From positions 62,001 through 126,000 of the forward strand of contig NZ_JABBYG020000007.1 in the NCBI RefSeq assembly GCF_012935325.2: a DNA stretch of 64,000 bases, written 5' to 3'. A program made the position numbers and the translations under genes. The notes below the pieces were generated by a model. It was given only the letters and a program-made list of their open reading frames with translations, was not told the DNA's origin and ran no database searches. Positions 9,214-17,799 of this stretch are shown piece by piece. Source of the stretch: Paenibacillus sp. PL91 (GTDB taxonomy: Bacteria; Bacillota; Bacilli; Paenibacillales; Paenibacillaceae). Within the stretch, counting starts at the first letter, position 1, and every line of letters begins with the position of its first letter.

Positions 9214-9705
9214 TTACTCCGTTGCGCGTGAGAACTGCTCTTCTTCCAAGTACTGCTCCGCTTCCTCGTAAGTCTCGAAGGCAGATTCCAGATTAAGATC
9301 GGCATACAAATACCAGAGATCCTCTTCGAATAGAAGCGTTAGCACGGCATTATTTGGCCCGATCCAGCGTTCCTCTTTTGGGGCGCTGCGTTTTTTCTTT
9401 TTCTTCGATTCCGGCTTCTCCGGCGGTGCGATCGCAAGGGAACTGATCGATTTCTCGATAAGCGAGCGAAGCTCTTCCTCGCCGTAATCCCGGATATTGA
9501 CTAGTCCTTTATCATCGGTTGCGACACCCTTCACCAAGCCGGCGAATACATAGCCATTGCCGTTCGGGTGAAGATGGTGCACGACCGATTTTTTCTCGTG
9601 GGCGCTCTCTTCATAATGGAAGTTCGTGCGGCCGAGAGAAACATCCTTTCGCTGCAATTCGGGAAAGGACTCGATTATAGCAAGCTTTTGTTCAAAAGAT
9701 AGCAT
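9214..9705 (-). CDS. Hypothetical cytoplasmic protein with a lysine-rich linker
   Basis: A 163-residue soluble protein of unknown function. Residues 1-85 form a compact N-terminal part with a His-rich stretch (VVHHLHPNGNGYV). A basic linker, PESKKKKKRSAPKEER, follows at about 95-110. The C-terminal part (about 112-163) has the pattern of a small beta sheet plus an acidic helix, and ends with EEAEQYLEEEQF. The ATG at 9705 has TAGGAGGA about 13 bases upstream; a GTG 14 codons earlier has no ribosome binding site. It precedes the sporulation-type kinase on the same strand with a terminator between them, so it is probably a separate unit. I do not recognise a family. Confidence 0.7.
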   Translation of the reverse strand: MLSFEQKLAIIESFPELQRKDVSLGRTNFHYEESAHEKKSVVHHLHPNGNGYVFAGLVKGVATDDKGLVNIRDYGEEELRSLIEKSISSLAIAPPEKPESKKKKKRSAPKEERWIGPNNAVLTLLFEEDLWYLYADLNLESAFETYEEAEQYLEEEQFSRATE

Positions 9706-9823
9706 AGGTTGATTTTTTCCTCCTAAAAGTTTGCGATAGCAAACCACTTCGTAAGCATTCGCTTAGGTTTGCGCAGCAGTTGTTGCGATGCTTGTGATTA
9801 TACCACACAGCAGGAGGGAGCTG

Positions 9824-10327
9824 CTAAATATCCTTCTTCTTCATCAGCAGCATGACGGCGCCGGCGAGAATGAACACGATGGCGAAGATCGGCTGGCTAA
9901 GCACGAACTTGTTGTAGATGGAGCCAAACGAGAATACTGCGAAGAAGAGAAGCGAGAGAACGGTCAAAATGTTGATCGGAATAAGCAGCCATTTGTTTCG
10001 GTTGCCGAACCAATAAAATTCGAACAAGCCGACAGCAACAGCAAGGATAAAGCCGGGCCACATGTATGACCAGCCATTGAAGAGCATAGCGATCTGGCTA
10101 ACTAGGCCTGCCGTGAGCAAGATGCCCCCAGGTATTAAGACGCCAACTCCTTTTCTGCCGATCATGACGAAGTACAGCCAGTGGAAAAATAGTCCGAGCG
10201 GGATGACGAATATCGATGGCCAGAAGTAAGCAAATATTTTGCCTGGACCAAACGTTTCGCCTTGATTCAGAAATAAACAAGCTCCGAGCAGCAGGAGGAC
10301 GAGCCCGCCAATTGTTCTTACATTCAT
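9824..10327 (-). CDS. Four- to five-helix membrane protein (LiaF/DUF5668-like)
   Basis: A 167-residue integral membrane protein with hydrophobic segments at about 7-20, 32-56, 62-80, 87-107, 113-130 and 143-160. The start, IGGLVLLLLGACLFLNQ, and the W-P-S-x-F turn resemble the small LiaF-type transmembrane domain often called DUF5668. That domain occurs in cell-envelope stress and phage-shock-like systems. The soluble LiaF C-terminal domain is missing. TTGGAGTG precedes the ATG. No cognate two-component genes are adjacent. Function is uncertain. Confidence 0.65.
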   Translation of the reverse strand: MNVRTIGGLVLLLLGACLFLNQGETFGPGKIFAYFWPSIFVIPLGLFFHWLYFVMIGRKGVGVLIPGGILLTAGLVSQIAMLFNGWSYMWPGFILAVAVGLFEFYWFGNRNKWLLIPINILTVLSLLFFAVFSFGSIYNKFVLSQPIFAIVFILAGAVMLLMKKKDI

Positions 10328-10409
10328 TTTTTTTTACACTCCAATCGTCGTTTTATTAGCTGCTTTCAGCATAGCATACCATGAAAATAGCTGTCCTCCT
10401 GCTGTAGGT

Positions 10410-10436
10410 AAAAAGGGGAGCTAGACTAAAGTCCAG
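10410..10436 (-). terminator. Weak terminator after the multicopper oxidase gene
   Basis: On the minus strand CTGGACT pairs with AGTCTAG over a very short loop; a CTCCCC tract and five T follow. The loop is too small for a confident call. Confidence 0.35.
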
Positions 10437-10442
10437 TTTCAC

Positions 10443-12563
10443 CTACTCCGGATGATTGTGGGTAGCCGTGCCGACCTCGAAGGGCGATGTAACGCCTTCA
10501 TACATAAGATGCATGGTCATGCCCGCAGACGCATGGACCAGGTTATGGCAATGATCCATCCAGATGCCGGGATTATCGGCGCGGAAGGCGACCTCATACA
10601 CTTCGCCCGGTGCCACATCGAGCGTATCCGACCACCACAGGCTGCCGGTAACCGGCTCTTCGTTGCGGGATAAGACGAGCATATGGTGGCCGTGCAAATG
10701 CATCGGATGCTCAACGGAGCTGCGGTTGACGATCGTTGTTTTTACAAGCTCGCCCTCCTTCACGACGAACATTGGCGTATTCGGAAATACTTCTCCGTTA
10801 ATGGTATCGTAGGCTGCAAACCCTCCATTATAGAAGGCGAAGCGATTATCGAGTATCATCACGAATGCCCGATCGAAATGGCTGTTTATGTCAAAGGGAG
10901 CTTTCGCTGTCGCTTTCCCGTAATGGGTGGGATCGAAGGTAGTCGTCGCAGGAAGCTCGGGGATATCTCCACTGCCATCCTTGCTCATCAAGATGCCTAA
11001 GGACTTGCCTTTCCCTACGCGAAGGAAGACGGGATGCTCAGGCATTATGAATTCCACATCATATCGTCCGCCAGTCAGCAGATCCAAGCTCGTATCTCGC
11101 AATTCAGTTGGCCCGGTAAGATCGGTACCGTCAATGGCCGTTACTTTAAAGGGTGCTCCGGTCAAAATATAAGATTGCCGTACCCAATCATCGGTATTAA
11201 TCAGACGCAGCTTAACGAGTGTTCCGGGCGCAATAGCTCTCTGCTGCACCGTTTGATCGGCTCCGATTGACATGCCTGCTCCGCGCCAGTTATGCGTAAT
11301 GACGGTAATGTCTTCGTAGGCTTGCGCCGCAGCTTCCTGAGGCTCAACGATAAGTGCGCCGAACAGCCCCTTTTCCACGGCTAGCTTGGAGCTTTGGTGA
11401 GAATGGTACCAGAAGGTGCCAACCTGCTCCGCTACAAAGCGGTATGTGAAGGATTCCCCGGGCATAACGGCATTTTGTGTTGCCCCGGCAACGCCGTCTT
11501 CCGCGTTTGGTACATCTAGCCCATGCCAGTGGAGCGTCGCGCCGCCTTCAATATCTTTGTTGATGAGTGTAACCTCAATAAGCTCTCCTTCCTTCATGCG
11601 AAGCTCAGGACCAGGGATTTCGCCATTGTATGTCCATGCCTCTAACTGCTTCCCAGAGCTCAAGGTAATGGACTTATGCTGCGCGGTTAGCGTGAATTTG
11701 CGGTCCGGCTCTCCGGCACGCGGGCCAGTTAACTCCGTGACGGGAGTCGAAGTAATCCCCTCTGACGTACTAGCTGGTTTTGCGATTTGGTTGTGCTGGT
11801 GCTGGTGGGCGATCAGCTTTTCGCGCTGCGATGCGTTTGCGGGCAAACCATAATCCGCTTTGCCTGCCATCATGCTCAAATGCTCAGGCAGCTTGCTGCT
11901 CTCCATTGCCGTGAGGAATGGGATGCTGAGGATAGCTGCGATAGCGAGAAGCAGGCCGGTATGCTGCAATCTGCGCCGCCATGGGCGATAAACGAGCGGA
12001 GCTTGTGCGGCAAGCTGGTTGCGGCGAGTTTGAAGCATCCAAAGCAAGCAGGCGATAAACAGAAGAACGGTTGTGGGCATCGTTACAGCTGTCCAGCGGA
12101 ATGGAATAGGCGGAACAAACGCAAAGTAAAACAATGCCACTGCGCATAGAGCCGCAAGCTGAAACGGAACGATAAACGCGGGGTCGGAGGCTTGGCGGCG
12201 GCGGGCGGTATCTGGCGCTATTTCTGTGCGCCCATGTGTGCGGTGCAAAAGCTTGCGCATTCTAGGGAAGGAGCCGATCCAAATAAGGAGGACGGGAAGT
12301 ATGGCAAGCGGTGTTCGAATGAGCAGCCGGTCCATCCAAAACAAAGGATGAGCGGTTGCGGCCAGCATCGTATCGGCCGTGGCCACCGCAGCGGCGAGCA
12401 AGCTGAGGCTGATCGTCCAAAAGAGGAGCTTGCGCGTTTTGCGGTAAAGCATTTTCTCTGTATCGAAATATACGAGCTTGGATGCTTTGCCGGCGGCTAT
12501 AAATGAGAAAATAACAAAAAGCATTGTGGCGCCGAGCTCTAAATTAGTGAGTAGTGAATACAT
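10443..12563 (-). CDS. Membrane-anchored multicopper oxidase
   Basis: A 706-residue protein. The first 225 residues carry about six hydrophobic helices, which is unusual for this family. About 75 polar residues rich in His and Gln follow, then a three-cupredoxin multicopper oxidase. All four copper motifs are present: LHWHG, FWYHSHQS, HPMHLHGHH and the C-terminal MDHCHNLVHASAGM, which supplies the type 1 Cys and axial Met and the trinuclear-centre His residues. The oxidase domain should face outward and reduce O2 while oxidising a metal ion or phenolic substrate; copper tolerance is the commonest role for such CopA-like enzymes. An AGGAGG site lies eight bases before the ATG. No copper regulator is adjacent. 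Confidence 0.88.
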   Translation of the reverse strand: MYSLLTNLELGATMLFVIFSFIAAGKASKLVYFDTEKMLYRKTRKLLFWTISLSLLAAAVATADTMLAATAHPLFWMDRLLIRTPLAILPVLLIWIGSFPRMRKLLHRTHGRTEIAPDTARRRQASDPAFIVPFQLAALCAVALFYFAFVPPIPFRWTAVTMPTTVLLFIACLLWMLQTRRNQLAAQAPLVYRPWRRRLQHTGLLLAIAAILSIPFLTAMESSKLPEHLSMMAGKADYGLPANASQREKLIAHQHQHNQIAKPASTSEGITSTPVTELTGPRAGEPDRKFTLTAQHKSITLSSGKQLEAWTYNGEIPGPELRMKEGELIEVTLINKDIEGGATLHWHGLDVPNAEDGVAGATQNAVMPGESFTYRFVAEQVGTFWYHSHQSSKLAVEKGLFGALIVEPQEAAAQAYEDITVITHNWRGAGMSIGADQTVQQRAIAPGTLVKLRLINTDDWVRQSYILTGAPFKVTAIDGTDLTGPTELRDTSLDLLTGGRYDVEFIMPEHPVFLRVGKGKSLGILMSKDGSGDIPELPATTTFDPTHYGKATAKAPFDINSHFDRAFVMILDNRFAFYNGGFAAYDTINGEVFPNTPMFVVKEGELVKTTIVNRSSVEHPMHLHGHHMLVLSRNEEPVTGSLWWSDTLDVAPGEVYEVAFRADNPGIWMDHCHNLVHASAGMTMHLMYEGVTSPFEVGTATHNHPE

Positions 12564-12716
12564 CGTATTAGCCTCCTGAGGGTGGAATTACCTATGCCTT
12601 GGAATCGGGATGAGAAACCGTTTACTAGTCGCTCTTCATCTTATCTAGTTCACTAGCTGCGCAAAACCGCCGTAAGTCGGAACGCAGTCCTAGACCTCTG
12701 ACGGGGAGTATTAGTC

Positions 12717-12742
12717 GAATGAACGCGAATGAACGCGAACGC
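12717..12742. repeat. 10-base direct repeat, 2.6 copies
   Basis: GAATGAACGC occurs twice in tandem and is followed by a partial GAACGC. It lies between the divergent multicopper oxidase and acidic-protein genes, about 155-180 bases before the oxidase start. It may be a regulator site or simple slippage. Confidence 0.6.
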
Positions 12743-12787
12743 TACATAATACGAAAATAGTTCCTATGAAATGACATTTTACACCTC

Positions 12788-12815
12788 TTGTTTAGTTCTA
12801 TGAAAGCGCTACAAT
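12788..12815 (+). promoter_or_regulatory. SigA-type promoter of the acidic protein gene
   Basis: A -35 TTGTTT (12788-12793), a 16-base spacer and a -10 TACAAT (12810-12815) stand about 30 bases before the gene's start codon. The spacer and -10 are overlapped by a cre-like operator. Confidence 0.6.
12801..12814. promoter_or_regulatory. cre-like (CcpA) operator overlapping the -10
   Basis: TGAAAGCGCTACAA matches the cre consensus TGWAARCGYTWNCW at 13 of 14 positions (the Cys position 13 is A). Its location over the -10 predicts carbon catabolite repression of the acidic protein gene. Confidence 0.5.
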
Positions 12816-12845
12816 TAAGGTATTAAGAAGTAGGAGGTGAATGAT

Positions 12846-13064
12846 ATGAGCCAAGAAGAAGAAGTCGTTCAAGAAGGTGCGGAAGAGTCTCTAGAACTGA
12901 TTTCCGAAGAGGCTCCAGCGGAAGAAGCGGTAGAAGCTGTTGAGGCTGAATTGGAAGAGGAAGTAGAAGAAGCGGCTGCTGCAGTTGAGGAAGAAGCTGC
13001 AGAGGAAGCGGAAGAAGAGGCGGCTGAGGAAGAAGCTGCTGAAGAAGAGTCCGAAGAGCAATAA
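12846..13064 (+). CDS. Extremely acidic Glu/Ala-rich small protein
   Basis: A 72-residue protein made almost wholly of Glu, Ala, Val and Ser, with no Lys, Arg, aromatic or Cys residue that I can see. After the first 20 residues it becomes runs of EEA, AEE and EAV, which suits a long single helix or a disordered polyanion. AGGAGG lies eight bases before the ATG, a good SigA-type promoter lies upstream and a strong terminator lies downstream, so it is a real transcription unit despite the low complexity. Codons mix GAA and GAG, as in a selected gene rather than a slipped repeat. Function is unknown; polyanionic chaperone, cation buffer or spore component are all possible. Confidence 0.75.
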   Translation: MSQEEEVVQEGAEESLELISEEAPAEEAVEAVEAELEEEVEEAAAAVEEEAAEEAEEEAAEEEAAEEESEEQ

Positions 13065-13095
13065 TGATATCTATCATTTTAAATTATAAAAAGGG

Positions 13096-13142
13096 AAGAC
13101 TGTTCTGAGATCGTTTGGGCGATCAGGGTACAGTCTTTTTTT
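13096..13142 (+). terminator. Terminator after the acidic protein gene
   Basis: AAGACTGT pairs with ACAGTCTT, with an inner GATCG/CGATC stem, followed by seven T. Confidence 0.85.
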
Positions 13143-13267
13143 ATGCGTTTTCATAGAAACTGCCATCATTTTGTTCCTGTAAATAAGCAAAACATACGTG
13201 CAATAGATATCCTAATATGCTACGATACCTTGTGCTTTACTTTTCCTATTTAGAAGAAGGTGACATC

Positions 13268-14671
13268 ATGACAACGGCAGAGGCCGGTAAGGAACAAGGG
13301 CAGCATGAGCAGAAAGGCATGAATCTATTTTTTCTGACGTGGCCTATTTTTTTAGAAATCTTTTTGTTTATGCTTATGGGGATTGCAGATACGCTGATGC
13401 TGAGCGCCATTTCGGATAATGCGGTATCCGGCGTCGGGGCATCCAATCAATATTTGCATATTGCGATTTTGCTGTTAGAGGTAATCGGCAACGGGGCATC
13501 GATCGTAGTCGCGCAATATATCGGTTCAAGGAAGTTTATTGAAGCGGCGAAAATATCAGCGCTGGCCGTTACGCTCAATCTCGTAGTCGGGCTGATGATC
13601 AGCTTAACGTTCGTGCTGTTTGGCGGACATTTGCTGCAGACGCTGAATTTGCAGGGCGAGATACTCGTTCATGCCAAAAGCTATCTATCCATTGTTGGCG
13701 GAATGATCTTCCTGCAGGCGATTATTAATTCCATTTCTGCCATCATTCGCGTGCATGGATTTACGAAGGAAGCGATGTACGTATCGCTCGGCATGAACGT
13801 CGTTCATATCGCGGGCAACTACCTGCTTATTTTTGGGAAGTTCGGCTTTCCGGAGATGGGCGTTCAAGGCGCGGCAATTTCTTCGGTTATCAGCCGTGCG
13901 CTGGCGCTGGTCGTCTTCTTCTGGCTGCTGTACCGGATTATGTCGGTGAGAGTAGAGCTGCGCTACTATATCTCGCTGTCGAAGGAGTATATCTCCAAAA
14001 TTTTAAAAATCGGCATTCCGTCTGCGCTCGAGCAGGTCATGTATCAGGCATGCCAAATCGTCTTCCTCTATTATGCGACCTATCTTGGCGCTGCTTCCCT
14101 GGCAGCCAAAAACTATGCGAACAACATTTCGATGTTTACGTATTTATTCGCCTTCGCAATCGGCATGGGAACGTCGATCATCGTCGGCAGACTTGTTGGT
14201 GCAGGCGAGCAAACGCCAGCCTACCATCGCGTATGGAAAAGCGTACGGTGGGCAAGCGGCGTAACGTTGTTCGCGGTTTTGCTCGTTATTGCATTCCGCG
14301 AGCCGCTTATGCACATGTTCACGGATGATGAGGAGATTATTCGGCTAGGGGTAAACGTGCTGCTGCTTAGTATCGTGCTGGAGACCGGGCGAACGATCAA
14401 TATCGTGCTCGTTAACTCGCTGCGGGCGACAGGCGATGCGAAATATCCGCTCTGGGTCGGCATGGGCTCGATGGTGGCGATGAGCTTGCCGCTCGGCTAC
14501 TTTTTTATTTTTACGCTCGATATGGGCTTGGCGGGCATTTGGCTTGCGATTGCAGCAGACGAATGGCTGCGCGCGTTTATTATGTTTTTCCGTTGGAAGA
14601 GCAGAGCGTGGGAGAAGCATGCGCTGGTCAAGCGCGAGAGCAAGGAAAAGGCGGCTGTCCTGCATTCCTAA
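13268..14671 (+). CDS. MATE family multidrug/cation efflux protein
   Basis: A 467-residue integral membrane protein with twelve hydrophobic helices in two homologous halves, as expected for the MATE (MatE) family. These proteins export drugs or metabolites using a Na+ or H+ gradient. The N-terminal half begins FFLTWPIFLEIFLFMLMGIADTLML and contains the conserved G-A-S-N-Q loop; the second half begins near residue 240 (KIGIPSALEQVMYQ). The ATG at 13268 has AGAAGGTG six bases upstream; the open frame continues 17 codons further without a better site. It stands as its own unit between two terminators. Substrate is unknown. Confidence 0.9.
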   Translation: MTTAEAGKEQGQHEQKGMNLFFLTWPIFLEIFLFMLMGIADTLMLSAISDNAVSGVGASNQYLHIAILLLEVIGNGASIVVAQYIGSRKFIEAAKISALAVTLNLVVGLMISLTFVLFGGHLLQTLNLQGEILVHAKSYLSIVGGMIFLQAIINSISAIIRVHGFTKEAMYVSLGMNVVHIAGNYLLIFGKFGFPEMGVQGAAISSVISRALALVVFFWLLYRIMSVRVELRYYISLSKEYISKILKIGIPSALEQVMYQACQIVFLYYATYLGAASLAAKNYANNISMFTYLFAFAIGMGTSIIVGRLVGAGEQTPAYHRVWKSVRWASGVTLFAVLLVIAFREPLMHMFTDDEEIIRLGVNVLLLSIVLETGRTINIVLVNSLRATGDAKYPLWVGMGSMVAMSLPLGYFFIFTLDMGLAGIWLAIAADEWLRAFIMFFRWKSRAWEKHALVKRESKEKAAVLHS

Positions 14672-14698
14672 TTGGATGACAAGTATTTTAGCGTAAAT

Positions 14699-14746
14699 AA
14701 AAGGATGTTTAAGAAGTTATTTTTACTTCTTGGACATCCTTTTTAT
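14699..14746 (+). terminator. Terminator after the MATE gene
   Basis: AAGGATGT pairs with ACATCCTT, with a second AAGAAG/CTTCTT stem inside and a T-rich tail. Confidence 0.85.
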
Positions 14747-14793
14747 TATCTTTGCATCCGGGTATATTATCCAAATTATTTTTCGGAATGCAA

Positions 14794-14822
14794 TTGACAG
14801 AAACAGGTCTGAACCATAAAAT
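14794..14822 (+). promoter_or_regulatory. Strong SigA promoter of the yceI-like gene
   Basis: Consensus -35 TTGACA (14794-14799), exactly 17 bases, then -10 TAAAAT (14817-14822). The predicted 5' leader is about 70 bases, AT-rich, and ends in TAGGAGGC. Confidence 0.85.
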
Positions 14823-14901
14823 ATAAACATACATAATATAAGTTAGTACATTGTAAAAAGTAAGTAAATAATAAATTGGACATTCATAGGAGGCATTTAG
14901 A

Positions 14902-15435
14902 ATGGCAAAATCACAATGGACGGTTGACTCGACGCACAGCAGCATTGATTTTTCAGTAAAGCATATGATGATCGCTAAGGTAAAAGGAACTTTTCACTCA
15001 TTTGAAGCCAATGTGGTCGCTGACGCGAATGACCTGACTTCAGCAGACATTCAGCTCACGATTGATCTAAACAGCGTGGATACGCGCAACAAAGACCGCG
15101 ACGCACATCTTCGCACCGCTGATTTCTTCGATATCGAAAAATATCCATCACTCGTTTTCACATCGACGGCGATTACGAAAACAGACGATGGCGAATATTC
15201 CGTTGTCGGCGATGTGAGCCTGCATGGCGTGACGCGTTCCGAGAAATTTGCCGTTAGCTTCGAAGGCGCTGGCAAAGACCCATGGGGCAATGAAAAAGTC
15301 GGCTTTAGCGCAACGGGCAGCTTGAAACGCAGCGATTATGGTTTAACTTACAATGCTGTACTGGAGACAGGCGGCGTTCTTATTGGCGATGAAGTAAAAG
15401 TAACCATCGATATCGAAGCGATTCAACAAGGCTAA
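14902..15435 (+). CDS. YceI family lipocalin-like protein
   Basis: A 177-residue soluble protein of the YceI family, an extended beta-barrel that binds isoprenoid or fatty amide ligands in characterised members. The family signatures are clear: WTVDSTHSSIDFSVKHMMIAKVKGTF at the N-terminus (given here only as the start of the domain), the R-N-K-D-R-D-x-HL turn (about 58-66), ADFFDIEKYPSLVF (about 70-84) and a GDVSLHGVTR segment (about 103-112). There is no signal peptide, so it acts in the cytoplasm, as is usual for Bacillota members. It has its own near-consensus promoter and terminator. Length is normal. Confidence 0.92.
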   Translation: MAKSQWTVDSTHSSIDFSVKHMMIAKVKGTFHSFEANVVADANDLTSADIQLTIDLNSVDTRNKDRDAHLRTADFFDIEKYPSLVFTSTAITKTDDGEYSVVGDVSLHGVTRSEKFAVSFEGAGKDPWGNEKVGFSATGSLKRSDYGLTYNAVLETGGVLIGDEVKVTIDIEAIQQG

Positions 15436-15457
15436 TTTTGAATAGCGCTCCTATGAT

Positions 15458-15496
15458 ACGGCTTACCGTGCACTTGCCGCGGTTAGCCGTTTTTTG
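15458..15496 (+). terminator. Terminator after the yceI-like gene
   Basis: ACGGCTTACCG pairs with CGCGGTTAGCCGT and six T follow. Confidence 0.85.
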
Positions 15497-15559
15497 TTGC
15501 TGTTATGCGCTTTCAGAGGTACGATAAGGAAAGGAACAGCAAGTAAGGAGACATGTAAG

Positions 15560-17557
15560 ATGGAGTCTATTGCTTCAAAAAATATACGGAATATCGGCAT
15601 ATTCGCCCATGTCGACGCAGGGAAGACGACGACGACGGAGCAGATCTTATTTCGCAGCGGACGCATCCGGTCGCTTGGCAGCGTGGATGCGGGCACGGCG
15701 CAGACGGATTTTCTGGAGGTTGAACGCTCCAGAGGGATTTCGGTACGTGCAGCAGCGACACGTTTTAATTGGCAAGGCGCTACGATCAATTTGGTCGATA
15801 CGCCGGGACATGTCGATTTTCTCTCAGAGGTTGAGCGGTCGCTGCGCGTGATGGATGGAGCGGTGCTTATTCTTTCGGCGGTCGAGGGCGTGCAGGCGCA
15901 GACGGAGATCATTTGGCATGCCTTGCGGGAGCGAAATATTCCGACGATTATTTACGTGAATAAGATGGACCGTATCGGAGCCGATCCGCTTGGCACGATA
16001 AAGCAAATTCGCCGTTTGCTTTCGCCTCAAGCAGCGCCGGTACAGGCTCCGATTGGCGTGGAGGATAGCTTTAGCGGCCAGGTGGGCATGCTGGATGATG
16101 CTGCTGGCGATTTCGGAGAGGCGCAGACCTATTTGCAGCTGCTGGAGGAAACGGTGGCAGAGCAGGATGAGTCGCTGCTGCTGCATTATTTGGACAGCGG
16201 GACGCTGCCGAAGGCGGAGCTGAATCAAATGCTGGCGCCGCTCACGCAAAGCGGAGAGCTGTTTCCGATTCTATTCGGCGCGTCGAATAGAGGAATTGGC
16301 ATCGAGCCGCTCATGCAAGCGATGGTTGGGCTGCTTCCCCCGCCAGCGGTCGTGGAGGACGGACCAGTATCGGGCGTCGTCTTCCGCATTGAGCGTGATC
16401 CGGTGATGGGGCGAATCGCTTATGTGCGCTTATACAGCGGCGTCATTCGCAACCGCGACTCCGTACGGAATGAGACGCAGCAAATCGAAGAGAAGGTTAC
16501 GCAAATCCGCAAAATCGATGGGCAGAAGGCCGAGGATGTTGGGCTGCTGGCGGCTGGCGACATTGCAGCCGTTTGCGGCTGGAATCAGGCGCGCATTGGC
16601 GATATTGTCGGCTGCGGCGATTATGTTCCCGGCGAGACGAGGCTGGCTGTGCCGCTTCTGACGGTGCAGGTGCGATGGGGCAACGAGGCTGAGTATCCGG
16701 CTGTCGTTGCGGCGCTGCAGGAGCTGGCGGATGAGGACCCGCTGCTTGATTTGCAATGGCTGCAGGAGCAGCGCGAGCTGCATCTCAAGGTCATGGGTCC
16801 GATACAGATCGAGGTGCTGACCCATGTTCTGCACAATCGCTACGGCTTGAAGGCTGATTTTGGCGAGCCGTCGGTTATTTATAAAGAGACGCCGGCACAG
16901 GCAGGCGAGGGCTTCATCGCGTATACGATGCCGAAGCCTTGCTGGGCGATACTGCGGTTTCATATCGAGCCTGGGGAACGCGGAAGCGGAATCACTTTTA
17001 GCTCCGTTGTACGCTCGGAGCGGCTGCTCGACCGCTATCAGAATGAAGTAGCCAGAAGCGTTCCCGAGGCGCTGCAGCAAGGGCTTTTTGGCTGGGAAGT
17101 AACGGATTTGAAGGTGACGCTGGTTGAAGGTGAGCATCATGTGTGGCATACGCATCCGCTTGATTTTGCGGTCGCTACCCCAATGGGTATCATGGACGGC
17201 TTATCTCGGATAGGGGTTAAGCTGCTGGAGCCGATGCTGTCGTTCCGTATATCCGTCCCGGAGGAGACGGGCGGCAAGCTGATGAATGAGCTCATTCTCA
17301 TGCGCGGGGAGTTCGATACGCCGGTTGTCAGGCAGGAGCGGATGGAGCTTGAAGGTACGCTTCCGGTAGCCACCTCGCTCGATTTTCCCGCACGATTCGG
17401 CTCGCTGACGAAGGGGAGAGGCGCCTTGGCAACCTTTTTCGCGGGCTATCGCGAATGCCCGCCTGATGTGAAGGCGGAGCGGGTACGCCGAGGCGTTAAT
17501 CCGCTTGATCAATCCAAATATATTTTATCTGTTCGCAAGGCGCTTGCCGGCTCATAG
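15560..17557 (+). CDS. TetM/TetO-like ribosomal protection GTPase
   Basis: A 665-residue EF-G-like GTPase of the tetracycline ribosomal protection family. All G motifs are present: AHVDAGKTT (G1), RGISVRAA (G2), DTPGHVDF (G3), NKMD (G4) and a GASNRG segment (G5). Domains II-V follow, and the C-terminal end (residues about 630-665, PLDQSKYILSV) matches the TetM C-terminal helix. The domain IV loop that reaches the tetracycline site reads T-H-P-L-D-F-A rather than the Y-S-P-V-S-T of TetM, so protection activity may differ. AAGGAG lies nine bases before the ATG. No mobile element is nearby, and codon use looks like its neighbours, so it is probably a resident chromosomal paralogue. Confidence 0.88.
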   Translation: MESIASKNIRNIGIFAHVDAGKTTTTEQILFRSGRIRSLGSVDAGTAQTDFLEVERSRGISVRAAATRFNWQGATINLVDTPGHVDFLSEVERSLRVMDGAVLILSAVEGVQAQTEIIWHALRERNIPTIIYVNKMDRIGADPLGTIKQIRRLLSPQAAPVQAPIGVEDSFSGQVGMLDDAAGDFGEAQTYLQLLEETVAEQDESLLLHYLDSGTLPKAELNQMLAPLTQSGELFPILFGASNRGIGIEPLMQAMVGLLPPPAVVEDGPVSGVVFRIERDPVMGRIAYVRLYSGVIRNRDSVRNETQQIEEKVTQIRKIDGQKAEDVGLLAAGDIAAVCGWNQARIGDIVGCGDYVPGETRLAVPLLTVQVRWGNEAEYPAVVAALQELADEDPLLDLQWLQEQRELHLKVMGPIQIEVLTHVLHNRYGLKADFGEPSVIYKETPAQAGEGFIAYTMPKPCWAILRFHIEPGERGSGITFSSVVRSERLLDRYQNEVARSVPEALQQGLFGWEVTDLKVTLVEGEHHVWHTHPLDFAVATPMGIMDGLSRIGVKLLEPMLSFRISVPEETGGKLMNELILMRGEFDTPVVRQERMELEGTLPVATSLDFPARFGSLTKGRGALATFFAGYRECPPDVKAERVRRGVNPLDQSKYILSVRKALAGS

Positions 17558-17576
17558 CCGCAAGTGCTTTTTTTTG
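17540..17576 (+). terminator. Terminator straddling the stop of the TetM-like gene
   Basis: GCGCTTGC-x-GGCT pairs with AGCC-x-GCAAGTGC and eight T follow. The stem includes the last codons of the gene. Confidence 0.8.
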
Positions 17577-17641
17577 TCTTTATGGCACGGACTACGACAT
17601 ATATTTGTTATGTATAATATATACGATTTTTAAAGATTAGA

Positions 17642-17671
17642 CCTGTAGCACGTCCTACAGGACGTAGGATA
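17642..17671. repeat. Cluster of overlapping inverted repeats
   Basis: Three mutually exclusive perfect inverted repeats share the same bases: CCTGTAG/CTACAGG (17642-17661), ACGTCCT/AGGACGT (17650-17665) and TCCTAC/GTAGGA (17654-17670). They stand about 220 bases before the GxGYxYP gene. A second perfect arm pair, TTATATT/AATATAA, lies at 17757-17773. Such alternative folding suits an operator or an attenuator-like leader. Confidence 0.6.
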
Positions 17672-17799
17672 TTGTAACTATGTTTAAGGATGATGTGTAC
17701 ACAAGGAGACTCAAATTGATAGGGGAAGATAGGAGCTTTTGTCGAAGTGGTTGTAATTATATTATCAATATAATAAATATATATTTGTGAGGAAGTGAA

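Noticed and set aside
12823..13077. Minus-strand frame rich in Leu and Pro opposite the acidic protein gene
   Set aside because: It is the antisense shadow of a Glu/Ala-rich gene. It has no ribosome binding site, while the plus strand has promoter, site and terminator.
15560..17557. Acquired tetracycline resistance gene
   Set aside because: No insertion sequence, integrase or composition shift near it, and the key domain IV loop differs from TetM.
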